From NCBI GenBank assembly GCA_033764095.1, contig JANRJF010000068.1:8882-72881 (forward strand): a stretch of DNA of 64,000 nucleotides, written 5' to 3'. The notes beneath the pieces are model-generated. The model was not told where the DNA came from and ran no database searches. It was given only the letters and a program-made list of their open reading frames with translations. Below are positions 24,920 through 33,431 of the stretch, piece by piece. Positions within the stretch are counted from its first letter, which is position 1; each line of letters starts with the position of its first letter. Source of the stretch: JBDTMT01 sp033764095. GTDB lineage: Bacteria > Desulfobacterota > Binatia > HRBIN30 > CADEER01. Position numbers and translations under genes: made by a program.

Positions 24920-25789
24920 TCACTCGTCGGCGAGTGCCGCGCCGACGTCGTCGGTGGCGGCGGCCGGCGGTGCGGCGCCGCGCCGGTGCGCTTCGCGTCG
25001 ATCCCAGATCTGCGCCTCGCGCGTCTGGTAGAACGCGTTGCGCAGCGCCGAGTAGTAGTCGACCGACGACGAGCGCAGCGACGCCAGCGCCTCGCTGTAC
25101 ACGTCGCGCGCCGACAGGCCGGTCGAGAGCCCGAGCGAGCCCTCGTAGATGAACAGCGTCGCGATCGGCAGCACGTAGAGCAGCGGCTGGAAGAAGAAAT
25201 CGACCACCGTGCCGCTGGCGTCGCGCACCGTGCTGGGGCCGAACAGCGGCATGATCAGGTAGGGGCCGCTGCCGACGCCGGCGAGCGCCAGCGTCTGGCC
25301 GAAGTCGGAGCTGTGGCGCTCCATGCCGAGCGCCGCGGCGGGATCGAAGAGGCCGCCGATGCCGATGGTGGTGTTGAGCACCAGGCGTTGGGTGGTGACC
25401 GTCGCGTCGCCCCACTCGCGTTGCAGCAGGTCGTTGGCCAGCGTCGAGACCGAATTGATGTTGAGGCAGAAGCGCCGCACCATGCGCCGGCCCGGCGGCG
25501 GGACGATGAACTGGTAGGTCTTCACGATCGGTTCGATCACCCAGCGATCGACCTGCTGATCGACCTGCAGCACGCTGCGGTTGGCGCGCTCGAACGGATC
25601 GGGGAATCCGCTCGGCGCCGCGCTGGTGTCGTCCAGGTTGAACGACTCGTCGAGCGGGATCACCTCGCGCTGCGGGGCGGTGTCGGCCGCCGGCGCCTGC
25701 GCGAGCTGGTCGGCACGCACCGGCGCGGGCGCCAGCAGGGGCAGCGCGGCCAGCGCCGCGAGCGCGAGAAGGAACTGGGGCGCCGGCAT
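24920..25789 (-). CDS. mlaA: MlaA/VacJ-like outer-membrane phospholipid protein
   Basis: The 289-residue protein matches MlaA: DPFERANRSVLQVDQQVDRW, FCLNINSVSTLANDLLQ, TTIGIGGLFDPA, then DFGQTLALAGVGSGPYLIMPLFGPS. MlaA removes mislocalised phospholipids from the outer leaflet of the outer membrane and hands them to MlaC. The signal peptide (cleavage after VRA) lacks the lipobox Cys found in E. coli MlaA, so this form is probably not lipidated. The C-terminus is a charged, Ala-rich tail. The start at 25789 gives the clean signal sequence. Confidence 0.88.
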   Translation of the reverse strand: MPAPQFLLALAALAALPLLAPAPVRADQLAQAPAADTAPQREVIPLDESFNLDDTSAAPSGFPDPFERANRSVLQVDQQVDRWVIEPIVKTYQFIVPPPGRRMVRRFCLNINSVSTLANDLLQREWGDATVTTQRLVLNTTIGIGGLFDPAAALGMERHSSDFGQTLALAGVGSGPYLIMPLFGPSTVRDASGTVVDFFFQPLLYVLPIATLFIYEGSLGLSTGLSARDVYSEALASLRSSSVDYYSALRNAFYQTREAQIWDRREAHRRGAAPPAAATDDVGAALADE

Positions 25790-25866
25790 CGCGCCCCGTC
25801 CTACATGGCGCGGCGCGCGCCGGCCAGCGCTTGCGGGGGGCGGCGGCGCGGCTCTACACATCGGCG

Positions 25867-26715
25867 ATGCGCTTCGGATTGTTCGGCATCAACATCGGGC
25901 CCTGTGCGAGCGGACAGGCGGCGGCGCGGGTGGCGCGCGCGGCCGAGGCCGCCGGCTTCGAATCGGTCTGGACCGGCGAGCACGTCGTGTTGCCCGATCC
26001 ACAGGTGGCGCCGTCGCCGATGCCGCCGCAGGCGCCGATGCTCGACCCGGCCGTCGCGCTGACGGTCGCGGCCTCGACGACGACGCACCTGCGGCTCGGC
26101 ACCGGCATCATCATCCTGCCGCAGCGCAACCCGCTGGTGCTGGCCAAGGAGCTGGCCAGCGTCGACGTCGTCTCCGACGGCCGCCTGATCGTCGGCATCG
26201 GCGTCGGCTACCTGGAGCCCGAGTTCGCGGCGCTCGGCATCCCGTTCACCGACAAAGGCGCGCGCACCGACGAGTACCTGGCGGCGATGCGGGCGCTGTG
26301 GACGATGGAGCACCCCGTCTACAGCGGTCGGTTCGTGCGCTTCGCCGGCATCGACGCCCATCCGCGTCCGGTGCAGCGCCCGCATCCGCCGGTGGTGATC
26401 GGCGGGCGCACGCCGCCGGCGTTTCGCCGCGCCGTGCGGTCCGGCAACGGCTGGTACGGCTTCGCGCTCGACGTCGACGACACCGCCGCGTGTGTCGACG
26501 GGCTGCGCCAGGCCGCCGCGCGCGACCCACGCCCGGCTGCGCTCGGCGAGCTGGAAGTCAGCGTCACGCCGCGCGGCACGCCAAATCGCGACACGGTCGC
26601 GCGCTTCGCCGCGCTCGGCGTCGAGCGGCTGATCGTCTACTGGCCGCTCAACGACGAGCAGGCGCTGCTCGACCGCCTGCACCGCTTCGCCGACGAGGTG
26701 ATCGCCCCGTCCTGA
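25867..26715 (+). CDS. LLM-class oxidoreductase (F420- or flavin-dependent)
   Basis: A 282-residue TIM-barrel protein of the luciferase-like monooxygenase family: MRFGLFGINIGP at the start, ESVWTGEHVVLPD, LRLGTGIIILPQRNP, GRLIVGIGVGYL with EPEF after it, and HPPVVIGGRTPPAF. The GRTPPAF-type sequence and overall length fit the F420-dependent branch, but FMN use cannot be excluded; no F420 biosynthesis genes are in the window. The substrate is unknown. It diverges from mlaA. Confidence 0.85.
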   Translation: MRFGLFGINIGPCASGQAAARVARAAEAAGFESVWTGEHVVLPDPQVAPSPMPPQAPMLDPAVALTVAASTTTHLRLGTGIIILPQRNPLVLAKELASVDVVSDGRLIVGIGVGYLEPEFAALGIPFTDKGARTDEYLAAMRALWTMEHPVYSGRFVRFAGIDAHPRPVQRPHPPVVIGGRTPPAFRRAVRSGNGWYGFALDVDDTAACVDGLRQAAARDPRPAALGELEVSVTPRGTPNRDTVARFAALGVERLIVYWPLNDEQALLDRLHRFADEVIAPS

Positions 26716-26821
26716 GCGGCGCGTTCGCATTATTCGATGTCGGGCTGGCGGAATATCTATTTGCCGCTAGCCTGAGCGGGTGAGCAGATGGAGAAGTGGT
26801 CCCGGTTGGTGAGCCGCGCCG

Positions 26822-27079
26822 ATGACTGAAGACCCGCACGACCTCGACGAATCCTGGTACGGCGTCCGCGGTCGGTTGATCGTCCTGTGGGGGGCGGCGC
26901 GCGTCGTCGCCGGCGTGCTGCTGATCGTCGCCGGCGTGCTCGGCACGTTGCTGCCGGTCATCCCGGGTGTCCCGCTGCTGATCGCCGGCGTCGCCCTGGT
27001 GGGTCCCAAGCATCCGCTGATCCGACCCTTCGTCGAGCGTTTCGAGCGCTGGCGCGAACAGCGCGCCGCCAAACCGTAG
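26822..27079 (+). CDS. Small membrane protein, PGPGW/DUF454-like
   Basis: An 85-residue protein with a polar N-terminus, two closely spaced hydrophobic segments (about 30-44 and 48-60) joined by LLPVIPGVPLLIAG, then a basic tail. The IPG-P-L hairpin resembles the small PGPGW and DUF454 membrane families. It starts at ATG 26822. The function is unknown. It stands alone between the LLM oxidoreductase and a repeat. Confidence 0.6.
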   Translation: MTEDPHDLDESWYGVRGRLIVLWGAARVVAGVLLIVAGVLGTLLPVIPGVPLLIAGVALVGPKHPLIRPFVERFERWREQRAAKP

Positions 27080-27106
27080 CGCGCATGGCCGCGCCAAGGG
27101 CGCGCC

Positions 27107-27291
27107 CGGCCGACACCAGGTCGGCCGGCTACCCGGTGTCTTCAGATCGGGTCGGCCAATACGGGTTCCATCGGCCGACGGTGCAACGCGCAGCCCGCGC
27201 ACTGCACAGTTGCAGCGACACCCAGGCCTGCCGGACAACCGCAGCGCTCCTCACACACGGATTGGGTAGCCGGCCGACCTCGTGTCGGCCG
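27107..27291. repeat. MITE-like element with 28-base terminal inverted repeats
   Basis: Arms 27107-27134 and 27264-27291 are inverted copies with one mismatch, ending GGCTACCC and GGGTAGCC on the inside. Each arm is itself a hairpin (GGCCGAC ... GTCGGCC). The interior (27135-27263) has no ORF I would support. No target-site duplication was found by eye. Confidence 0.65.
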
Positions 27292-27353
27292 GCGGCGCGA
27301 AGCGCCGCCGATGGACGCTTGCGACCGGTCCGACCGCGTTCTAGTCGCACGCG

Positions 27354-28010
27354 ATGTCCCGGCGCGCCGTCGCGGTTATGCTCCTCGCCGTCGCGGCGGC
27401 GGCGCTGTTCTACGCAACGCAGCGCACGCCGGCACCGGCGCCGAATGCGACCGACGACCTGCTCGCGCGCGCGGCGCGGCAGCAGGCGGCGCATCGGCCG
27501 TTCCGCGCCGTGCAGAGCTACCTGCGCGTCGTGCAGCGGTGGCCGGAGCAGGTCGACGCCTGGGCGGCGCTCGCCGGCCTTGCGCTGGCGGCGGGCCAGT
27601 CGGGCAACGCTCGGCGCGCCGCCGAGCGTGTGCTGGTCCTGCGACCCGGTGATGCCGGGGCGGCGGCGGTGATCGCCAGCGCCGCCGCCGCGACGCCGGC
27701 GCCGACCGTGCGCCCGGGGCGTCCGCATGCCGTCACCCGCCGGCGTTGCGCGGCGGCGAAGCGGCTCTACGATCTCGGCCGCGTCGACGACGCGATCGTC
27801 GCCCTGCAGGCGGCGGCATGGCTCGACGATCGCGCCGCGCGGCCGTACCGCGATCTCGCCAACATCTACTATCTGCAGGGCCGTCTGCCGGAGGCGATCG
27901 GCGCGCAGCGCGAGGCGGTGACGCGTGCCCCGCAGAGTCAGGCGCTGCGCCGCAACCTGGCGGCGCTGGAGGCGGGGTTGCCAACTAGGGCGCCCGGCAC
28001 ACCGCGGTGA
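27354..28010 (+). CDS. Membrane-anchored TPR protein
   Basis: A 218-residue protein with one N-terminal hydrophobic segment (residues 5-19) that anchors or exports it, followed by TPR-like helical pairs, clearest in LYDLGRVDDAIVALQAAAWL and YYLQGRLPEAIGAQREAV. A scaffold role is likely. Its TGA overlaps the GTG of the next gene (GTGA), so the two are coupled, and the partner also ends in TPRs. The substrate or partner complex is unknown. Confidence 0.75.
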   Translation: MSRRAVAVMLLAVAAAALFYATQRTPAPAPNATDDLLARAARQQAAHRPFRAVQSYLRVVQRWPEQVDAWAALAGLALAAGQSGNARRAAERVLVLRPGDAGAAAVIASAAAATPAPTVRPGRPHAVTRRRCAAAKRLYDLGRVDDAIVALQAAAWLDDRAARPYRDLANIYYLQGRLPEAIGAQREAVTRAPQSQALRRNLAALEAGLPTRAPGTPR

Positions 28011-30004
28011 CGATCCCCTGCCGCGTCGCGGCGATCCGTGCGATGCGTCGGCGCATGCCGCGCCGCGCGCTCATCCCGCTGCTGCTGCTGCTGGCGCTGT
28101 TCGGCTGCGCGCGTGCGCCGCAGCCGGAAGCGGGACGGGTCATCGTACTCGGCCTCGACGGCGTCGATCCGGATGTCGTCGACATGCTGGTCGCCGAGGG
28201 CAAACTGCCGCACTTCGCCGAGCTACGCGCCGGCGGCGCGAGTGGACGATTGCGCAGCAGCAAGCCGCTGCTCAGCCCGATCCTGTGGACCACGATCGCC
28301 ACCGGCAAGACACCCGACCAGCACCGCATCGGACACTTCGTCGCGGTCAATCCGACCAGCGGTGAGCAGCTGCCGGTCACCAGCCAGATGCGCCGCGTCA
28401 AGGCGCTGTGGAACATCCTGTCCGATGCCGGCCGGCGTGTGGCAGTGGTCGGCTGGTGGGCGACCTGGCCGGCGGAGTCGGTGCGCGGCGTCATCGTCAG
28501 CGACCACACCTGTTACCACTTCCTGTTCGACGAGGGTCTGCACGGCGGCGGCGAGTCGGCGGGCAGCGTCTTCCCGGCGTCGATGGCGGCACGTCTCGCG
28601 CCGCTGGTGAAGCGGCCGAGCGACCTGCGCGGCGAGGACCTCGCCCCGTTCGTGCACGTCGACGCCGTGGCGCTCGCCCGCCCGTTCGACTTCGACGATC
28701 CGCTCGGCCACTTCCGCTGGGCGCTGGCGACGGCGCAGACCTACACCGCCATCGCCGCCGAGCTGTGGAAGACCGAGCGGCCCGACCTGCTGATGAGCTA
28801 CGTGGAAGCGACCGACTCGACCGCCCACCTGTTCGGGCATCTGTTCCGCGCCCGTGGACTGGTCGGCGAGCTGGCCGAGCAACAGCGCCAGTATGGCGAC
28901 GCGGTCGAGGCGATGTACGTCTACGCCGACCGGATGGTCGGCGATACGCTGCGCCTGCTCGACGACCGCACGACGCTGTTGGTGCTCTCCGACCACGGGT
29001 TCACGCTCGGGCAGTTGCCCGACGACCCGAGCGCGACGCGGGATATGCGCCGCGTCAGCGAGCGCCAGCATCGCGAGGAGGGCATCCTCTACCTCTACGG
29101 CCGCGCGGTGCGCGCTGGCGCGCGGCTCGCGGCGCCGACGCTCGTCGACATCGCCCCGACCGTGCTGGCGCTGAGCGGCGTCGCGCCGCCGCGCGACATG
29201 CCCGGCCGCGTGCTGACCGATGGCCTCGATCTCGTCGACCCGCCGCGCATCCTGGCGAGCTACGAGGGCGCGGCGCCCGGCGCGACCGCGCGCGCCGAGG
29301 ATGCGAGCGTCGATCCGGCGATCCTCGAGCGGCTGCGCAGCCTCGGCTACCTGGAAACCGAATCGCCCCAGGGTGATCGCAACCTTGCCGCGGTGCTCTT
29401 CCAGCAGGGGCGCTACGCGGAGGCGGCGACGGCGTTTCAGGCGCTGGTGGCGCGCAATCCCGACGACGGTGCGCTGCGCGCCAGCCTGGCTGGGGCGCTC
29501 GGGGCGCTCGGCCGCTACGACGAGGCGCTCGCCGAGCTCGACCGCGCCATCGCGCTCGCGCCGCTCAACCCGGAGGGCTACCACAACCGCGGCGTGATCC
29601 ATGAGCGGCGCGGCGCGCGTGATGCCGCCATCGCCGCCTACCGCCAGGCGCTGCGCTACAACCCGCGCTATGCGCCGGCGCGCGACGCGCTGGCGCGGCT
29701 CGGCGCTTCTGACGAGGCGCCGACGCCGGTCGCCGCGGCGGCGCAGATCGCGCTGCAGCTCGCCGAACAAGCGAGTGCGCTGGCGCGGCGCGGCGACTAC
29801 GCCGCTGCGATGCGGGCGCTCGACGACGCCGCGCGCGCCGCACCGCAGGTCGCGCTGATCCAGCAGTACCGCGCCAACGTCGCCTTCCTGATGGGCGATC
29901 GCGCCGGCGCGGTCGCCGCGCTGCGCGAGGGGCTACGCCTCGAGCCCGACAACAAGCTGTTCCAGGAGAACCTCAAGCGCCTGATCGTGGAAGACGGGCG
30001 CTAG
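28007..30004 (+). CDS. Alkaline-phosphatase-superfamily phosphodiesterase fused to TPR repeats (lipoprotein)
   Basis: A 665-residue protein. A basic leader and a lipoprotein signal (LLLLLALFGC) are followed by a type I phosphodiesterase/nucleotide pyrophosphatase domain: metal-binding LGLDGVDPD near residue 47, the likely nucleophile Thr in LWTTIATGK, D-x-x-x-H in EATDSTAHLFGH near 266, and LSDHGF near 326. From about residue 459 come at least four TPR units (GRYDEALAELDRAIALAPLN is typical). It is probably periplasmic and membrane-tethered, acting on a phosphodiester substrate not known. It is coupled to the upstream TPR gene by GTGA; an in-frame ATG at 28043 would shorten the leader. The last stop overlaps that of the convergent dehydrogenase in CTAG. 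Confidence 0.82.
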   Translation: MTIPCRVAAIRAMRRRMPRRALIPLLLLLALFGCARAPQPEAGRVIVLGLDGVDPDVVDMLVAEGKLPHFAELRAGGASGRLRSSKPLLSPILWTTIATGKTPDQHRIGHFVAVNPTSGEQLPVTSQMRRVKALWNILSDAGRRVAVVGWWATWPAESVRGVIVSDHTCYHFLFDEGLHGGGESAGSVFPASMAARLAPLVKRPSDLRGEDLAPFVHVDAVALARPFDFDDPLGHFRWALATAQTYTAIAAELWKTERPDLLMSYVEATDSTAHLFGHLFRARGLVGELAEQQRQYGDAVEAMYVYADRMVGDTLRLLDDRTTLLVLSDHGFTLGQLPDDPSATRDMRRVSERQHREEGILYLYGRAVRAGARLAAPTLVDIAPTVLALSGVAPPRDMPGRVLTDGLDLVDPPRILASYEGAAPGATARAEDASVDPAILERLRSLGYLETESPQGDRNLAAVLFQQGRYAEAATAFQALVARNPDDGALRASLAGALGALGRYDEALAELDRAIALAPLNPEGYHNRGVIHERRGARDAAIAAYRQALRYNPRYAPARDALARLGASDEAPTPVAAAAQIALQLAEQASALARRGDYAAAMRALDDAARAAPQVALIQQYRANVAFLMGDRAGAVAALREGLRLEPDNKLFQENLKRLIVEDGR

Positions 30005-31005
30005 TCGGCGACGCGCAGCACGCCGGCGCCCTCGAAGCCGTCGTACTTGAGCTGCTGGAGCGCCTGGTTCGCATCGGCGAGATCGAACGGCACGGTGCGT
30101 GGTCGGATCGGGATCTCCGCGGCGAGCCGCAGCAACTCGATGCCGTCCTGGCGGGTGTTGGCGGTGACGCTCTGCAGCGTGCGCTCCTGGAACAGGTGAC
30201 GCTGGTAGTCGAGCGGCGGGATGGCGCTCAGGTGGATGCCGGCGAGCGCCAGTGTGCCGCCGCGGTCGAGTGCCGCCAGGGCAGGGAGGACGAGCTCGCC
30301 GGCCGGCGCGAACAACACCGCGCTGTCGAGTGGCTCGGGCGGCGCGTCGGCCGCGGCCCCGGTCCACTCGGCGCCGAGCGACGCGGCGAGGCGGCGATGG
30401 CGTGCCTCACGGGTCATGACGAAGACGCGGCAGCCGAGGTGGCGCGCGACCTGGATGGCGATGTGCGCCGAGGCGCCGAACCCGTAGAGGCCGACGCGCC
30501 CGCCGGGGCGCAGGTTGGCGCGGCGCAGGGCGCGGTAGCCGATGATGCCGGCGCACAGCAGCGGCGCGGCCTCGGCGTCGCCGATCGCGTCGGGGAGCAC
30601 ATAGGCGAAATCTTCGCGCACCAGCGCGTAGTCGGCGTAGCCGCCGTCCGCCGACCAACCGGTGAAGCTCGCCGCCGCGCAGAGGTTCTCGTCGCCGCGT
30701 TGACAGTACGCGCAGACCCCGCAGGTCGAGCGCAGCCAGGCGATGCCGACGCGCTGGCCGGCGGCGAGGCGGGTGCAGCCGGGGCCGAGCGCGTCGACCA
30801 CGCCGACCACCTGGTGACCGGGCACGACGCGCGGGCGCTGCACCGCGAGGTCGCCCTCGACGACGTGCAGATCGGTGCGACAGATGCCGCAGACGTGCAC
30901 CCGCACCCGCACCTCGCCGGCGCCGGGATCGGGCGGCGGTCGTTCGACCAGTTGCAGCGGCGCGGTGTCCACCGGCGCCGGTCGCTCGAGTTGCATGGCG
31001 CGCAT
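30001..31005 (-). CDS. Zinc-dependent alcohol dehydrogenase
   Basis: A 334-residue medium-chain dehydrogenase: catalytic-zinc Cys and His in CGICRTDLH and PGHQVVG, four structural-zinc Cys in CGVCAYCQRGDENLC, and the nucleotide-binding GFGASAH. The N-terminus MRAMQLERP and the LRSTCGVC segment resemble the NADP-type CAD2/YahK-like branch. It oxidises alcohols or reduces aldehydes; the natural substrate cannot be told. The ATG at 31005 is used. The frame extends further upstream only as Ala/Arg-rich noise. Confidence 0.88.
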   Translation of the reverse strand: MRAMQLERPAPVDTAPLQLVERPPPDPGAGEVRVRVHVCGICRTDLHVVEGDLAVQRPRVVPGHQVVGVVDALGPGCTRLAAGQRVGIAWLRSTCGVCAYCQRGDENLCAAASFTGWSADGGYADYALVREDFAYVLPDAIGDAEAAPLLCAGIIGYRALRRANLRPGGRVGLYGFGASAHIAIQVARHLGCRVFVMTREARHRRLAASLGAEWTGAAADAPPEPLDSAVLFAPAGELVLPALAALDRGGTLALAGIHLSAIPPLDYQRHLFQERTLQSVTANTRQDGIELLRLAAEIPIRPRTVPFDLADANQALQQLKYDGFEGAGVLRVAD

Positions 31006-31099
31006 GACGGCATTGTGCGGCGCGCCGTCCCGTCGCCGCAAGCGCGATCCGGGTCGCGCACTTGCCGGTTGCGCGCCGACGCGGCAGCATCGCCGCCCG

Positions 31100-32896
31100 A
31101 TGGCGTCCCGAAAGCGCAGCGCGGCGCGTCCGCAGCCGGCCGCGGTCGCGCGCGCGACGCCGCCTCCGGCCGTGGCGCCGGCCGCACCCGCCGGCCGCAC
31201 GGCGCTGCGGATCTTCTTCGCGCTCTTCGTGCTCTACGCGTGCAACGCCCGCATGCTGGCGCCGGGCGACAGCATTCCGACCCGGCGACTGCCATTCAGT
31301 CTGCTGCGCGAGGGCAACCTCAACCTCGACGAATTCAGTTGGGAGATGAGTCCGAAGGGGCGACTGCCGTACTACGTCCATCCCGCCAATGGGCACGTCT
31401 ACTCCGTGTCCACCTTCGCCACCGCGGTGGTGATCGCGCCGCTCTACGTGTTGCCGGCCTGGTGGCTGGCGCGTGCCGGCGTGCCGTACGACGACGTCCG
31501 GGCGCGCGTCGTCGAAGTGGTCATGGAGCACGTCTCCGCCGCGATGCTGGCGGCGCTCTCGGCGGCGTTGCTGTTTCTGCTGCTGGCGCGACTGACGACG
31601 CGCGGCTGGGCGCTAGCGCTGACGCTGCTCTACGCGCTCGGCACCTCGACCTGGTCGATCGCTAGTCAGGCGTTGTGGCCGCACGCCCTGTCCGAGCTGA
31701 CGCTGGTGGGCCTGTGTCTGGGGCTACTCGCTCGCACCCCGACGCGCGCGCAACTGGTCGGTGCCGGTCTGATCGCGGCGCTGATGGTCGCCAATCGGCC
31801 GCAGATGCTCGCCTTCGCCGCGCTCGCCACCGGGTTCGTCGCGGTGCACCACCGCCGGCATCTGCTCGCCTTCGTCGCGCTGCCAACGCTGCTGGGGGTC
31901 GGTCTGGCGGCGTACAATCGCGCCATCTTCGCCAGTCTGACCGGCGGCTACGGTGGGCTCGGTGTACTACGTGGCGCCCCGGGGCAGGGGCTGGCCGGGA
32001 TGCTGTTCAGCCCCAATCGCGGCCTGCTGGTCTACACGCCGATCATGGCCTTCGCGCTGTGGGGCGGCGTGCGGCTGTGGCGCGTCGCCGGCGTGCCGCC
32101 GTGGTTGCGGTGGTTGAGCGTCGGCGTGCTGGCGCACGTGCTCGTGCACGCCAGCTTCCGCGCCTGGTGGGGCGGCTACACCTATGGGCCGCGCTACTTC
32201 ACCGACGTGCTGCCGGCGCTGACCATCTTTCTCGTCTACGGGCTGGTGCCGTACTGCCGCCAGCGCGCCGTGTTCGCGCTGGCGGTGGCGCTGGCGATGT
32301 GGGGCATCGGCGTGCAGGCGATCGGCGTCTACGCCGCCGACGACAGTTGGAATCGTACGCCGCAGACGCTGGGCCGGTCGCTGCAGCGGCTGTGGGATTG
32401 GAACGACCTGCAGATCGCGCGCGCCGCGCGCGACGGCTTTCGCGGTGGCGAGCTGGCAGCGGTGATGCTGGACGCCTTCACCGACTCCCAGGCGGCGCGG
32501 CTGGTGCCGCTCGAGCCGACCGACCTCGCCTCGACGATCGACGTGCCCGACCTTCCCGAGACGGTGCCGGCGGGGTCGCGGATGCGGCTGACGGCGCGAA
32601 TCGTGAATGGCGGCGCGCAGGCCTGGCCGGCATTCAACGGCGAAGGCGTGATCAGCGCGCGCAACCTCGTCTATCTGATGGTGCGCTGGTTCGACGGCGA
32701 GCGCATGGTCGACGGCGATGTGCTGCCGTTGCCGGAGAACCTCGCGCCGGGCGAGGCGCTGGACATGGCGCTGCCGCTGGCCGCGCCGAAGCAGCCGGGT
32801 ATCTACACGCTGGAGGTGCGCGTCACCCAGGCGCTGGACGGGCGGCGCGGTGTGATCGGGCCTGACGCTTTGCGGCGCGAGATCCGCATCGAGTGA
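31100..32896 (+). CDS. Polytopic membrane protein, GT-C glycosyltransferase-like
   Basis: A 598-residue protein with a polar Ala/Pro-rich leader, about ten helices (residues 35-430) and a C-terminal soluble beta domain of about 140 residues. Features are DSIPTRRLPFSLLREGNLNL with its acidic/basic first loop, then WWGGYTYGPRYFTDVLP, a patch seen in membrane glycosyltransferases of the GT39/GT-C type. The C-terminal domain (RIVNGGAQAWPAFNGEG...) looks like an immunoglobulin-like fold. It probably transfers a sugar from a polyprenyl carrier; this is inference. The start at 31100 is the first ATG after the divergent dehydrogenase. Confidence 0.7.
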   Translation: MASRKRSAARPQPAAVARATPPPAVAPAAPAGRTALRIFFALFVLYACNARMLAPGDSIPTRRLPFSLLREGNLNLDEFSWEMSPKGRLPYYVHPANGHVYSVSTFATAVVIAPLYVLPAWWLARAGVPYDDVRARVVEVVMEHVSAAMLAALSAALLFLLLARLTTRGWALALTLLYALGTSTWSIASQALWPHALSELTLVGLCLGLLARTPTRAQLVGAGLIAALMVANRPQMLAFAALATGFVAVHHRRHLLAFVALPTLLGVGLAAYNRAIFASLTGGYGGLGVLRGAPGQGLAGMLFSPNRGLLVYTPIMAFALWGGVRLWRVAGVPPWLRWLSVGVLAHVLVHASFRAWWGGYTYGPRYFTDVLPALTIFLVYGLVPYCRQRAVFALAVALAMWGIGVQAIGVYAADDSWNRTPQTLGRSLQRLWDWNDLQIARAARDGFRGGELAAVMLDAFTDSQAARLVPLEPTDLASTIDVPDLPETVPAGSRMRLTARIVNGGAQAWPAFNGEGVISARNLVYLMVRWFDGERMVDGDVLPLPENLAPGEALDMALPLAAPKQPGIYTLEVRVTQALDGRRGVIGPDALRREIRIE

Positions 32897-32899
32897 AGG

Positions 32900-33373
32900 T
32901 CAGTCGAAGCGCGTGATGGCGCGCTCGAGGCAGGCTTTGATCTCGTCGCGGCAGGCGGCGAAGACCGATTCATCGCGGCCGGCCGGATCGTCGATGTCGC
33001 CCTCGATACCGGCGAACGCCTTGAGGGTGTAGATCGGCTTGCCTTCCGCTTCCGGCCAGCCGGCGCGCAGCATACGGATCTGCTCGTCGGTCATCGCCAG
33101 GATGAGGTCCGCCTCGGCGATCAGGTGGCGGTTGCGCTTGAGGTCGGTGGCGACGCTGTCGGCGGGAATTTCGATGCCCTCGTCGCGCAGCACCAGGCGG
33201 GCGTCGAGCGAGACCAGCGCGCCGTCGCGGGCGAACGGCGCGATACCGCCGGAGAGCACCTGCCAGCGCTGGTCGAGCGCCCGCTCGCTCAGCATGCGGC
33301 GCAGCATCGCCATGGCGATCTGGCTGCGGCTGGTGTTGGCGTGACAGATGAAGAGAACGGTGCGCGGCGACAC
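32900..33373 (-). CDS. Low-molecular-weight protein tyrosine phosphatase/arsenate reductase-like
   Basis: A 157-residue protein of the LMW-PTP fold. The P-loop C-x5-R is CHANTSR at residues 10-16, and the general-acid loop is DDPAGRD near the C-terminus. It could dephosphorylate Tyr or act as an arsenate reductase; the short P-loop CHANTSRS is found in both groups. It starts with GTG at 33373 and no clear ribosome site is seen. It lies convergent to the membrane glycosyltransferase-like gene, 3 bases apart. Confidence 0.85.
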   Translation of the reverse strand: MSPRTVLFICHANTSRSQIAMAMLRRMLSERALDQRWQVLSGGIAPFARDGALVSLDARLVLRDEGIEIPADSVATDLKRNRHLIAEADLILAMTDEQIRMLRAGWPEAEGKPIYTLKAFAGIEGDIDDPAGRDESVFAACRDEIKACLERAITRFD

Positions 33374-33384
33374 GGGAAATGGAG

Positions 33385-33412
33385 GGGGCCGGCGACGTGC
33401 GCCGCCGGCCCC
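33385..33412 (-). terminator. Terminator hairpin of the SDR gene
   Basis: GGGGCCGGCG (33385-33394) pairs perfectly with CGCCGGCCCC (33403-33412) across an 8-base loop, 20 bases beyond the SDR stop. On the minus strand it is followed by CTCCATTTCCC, a weak T-rich stretch. Confidence 0.5.
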
Positions 33413-33431
33413 GGCAGGTGCGAAACAGCGC

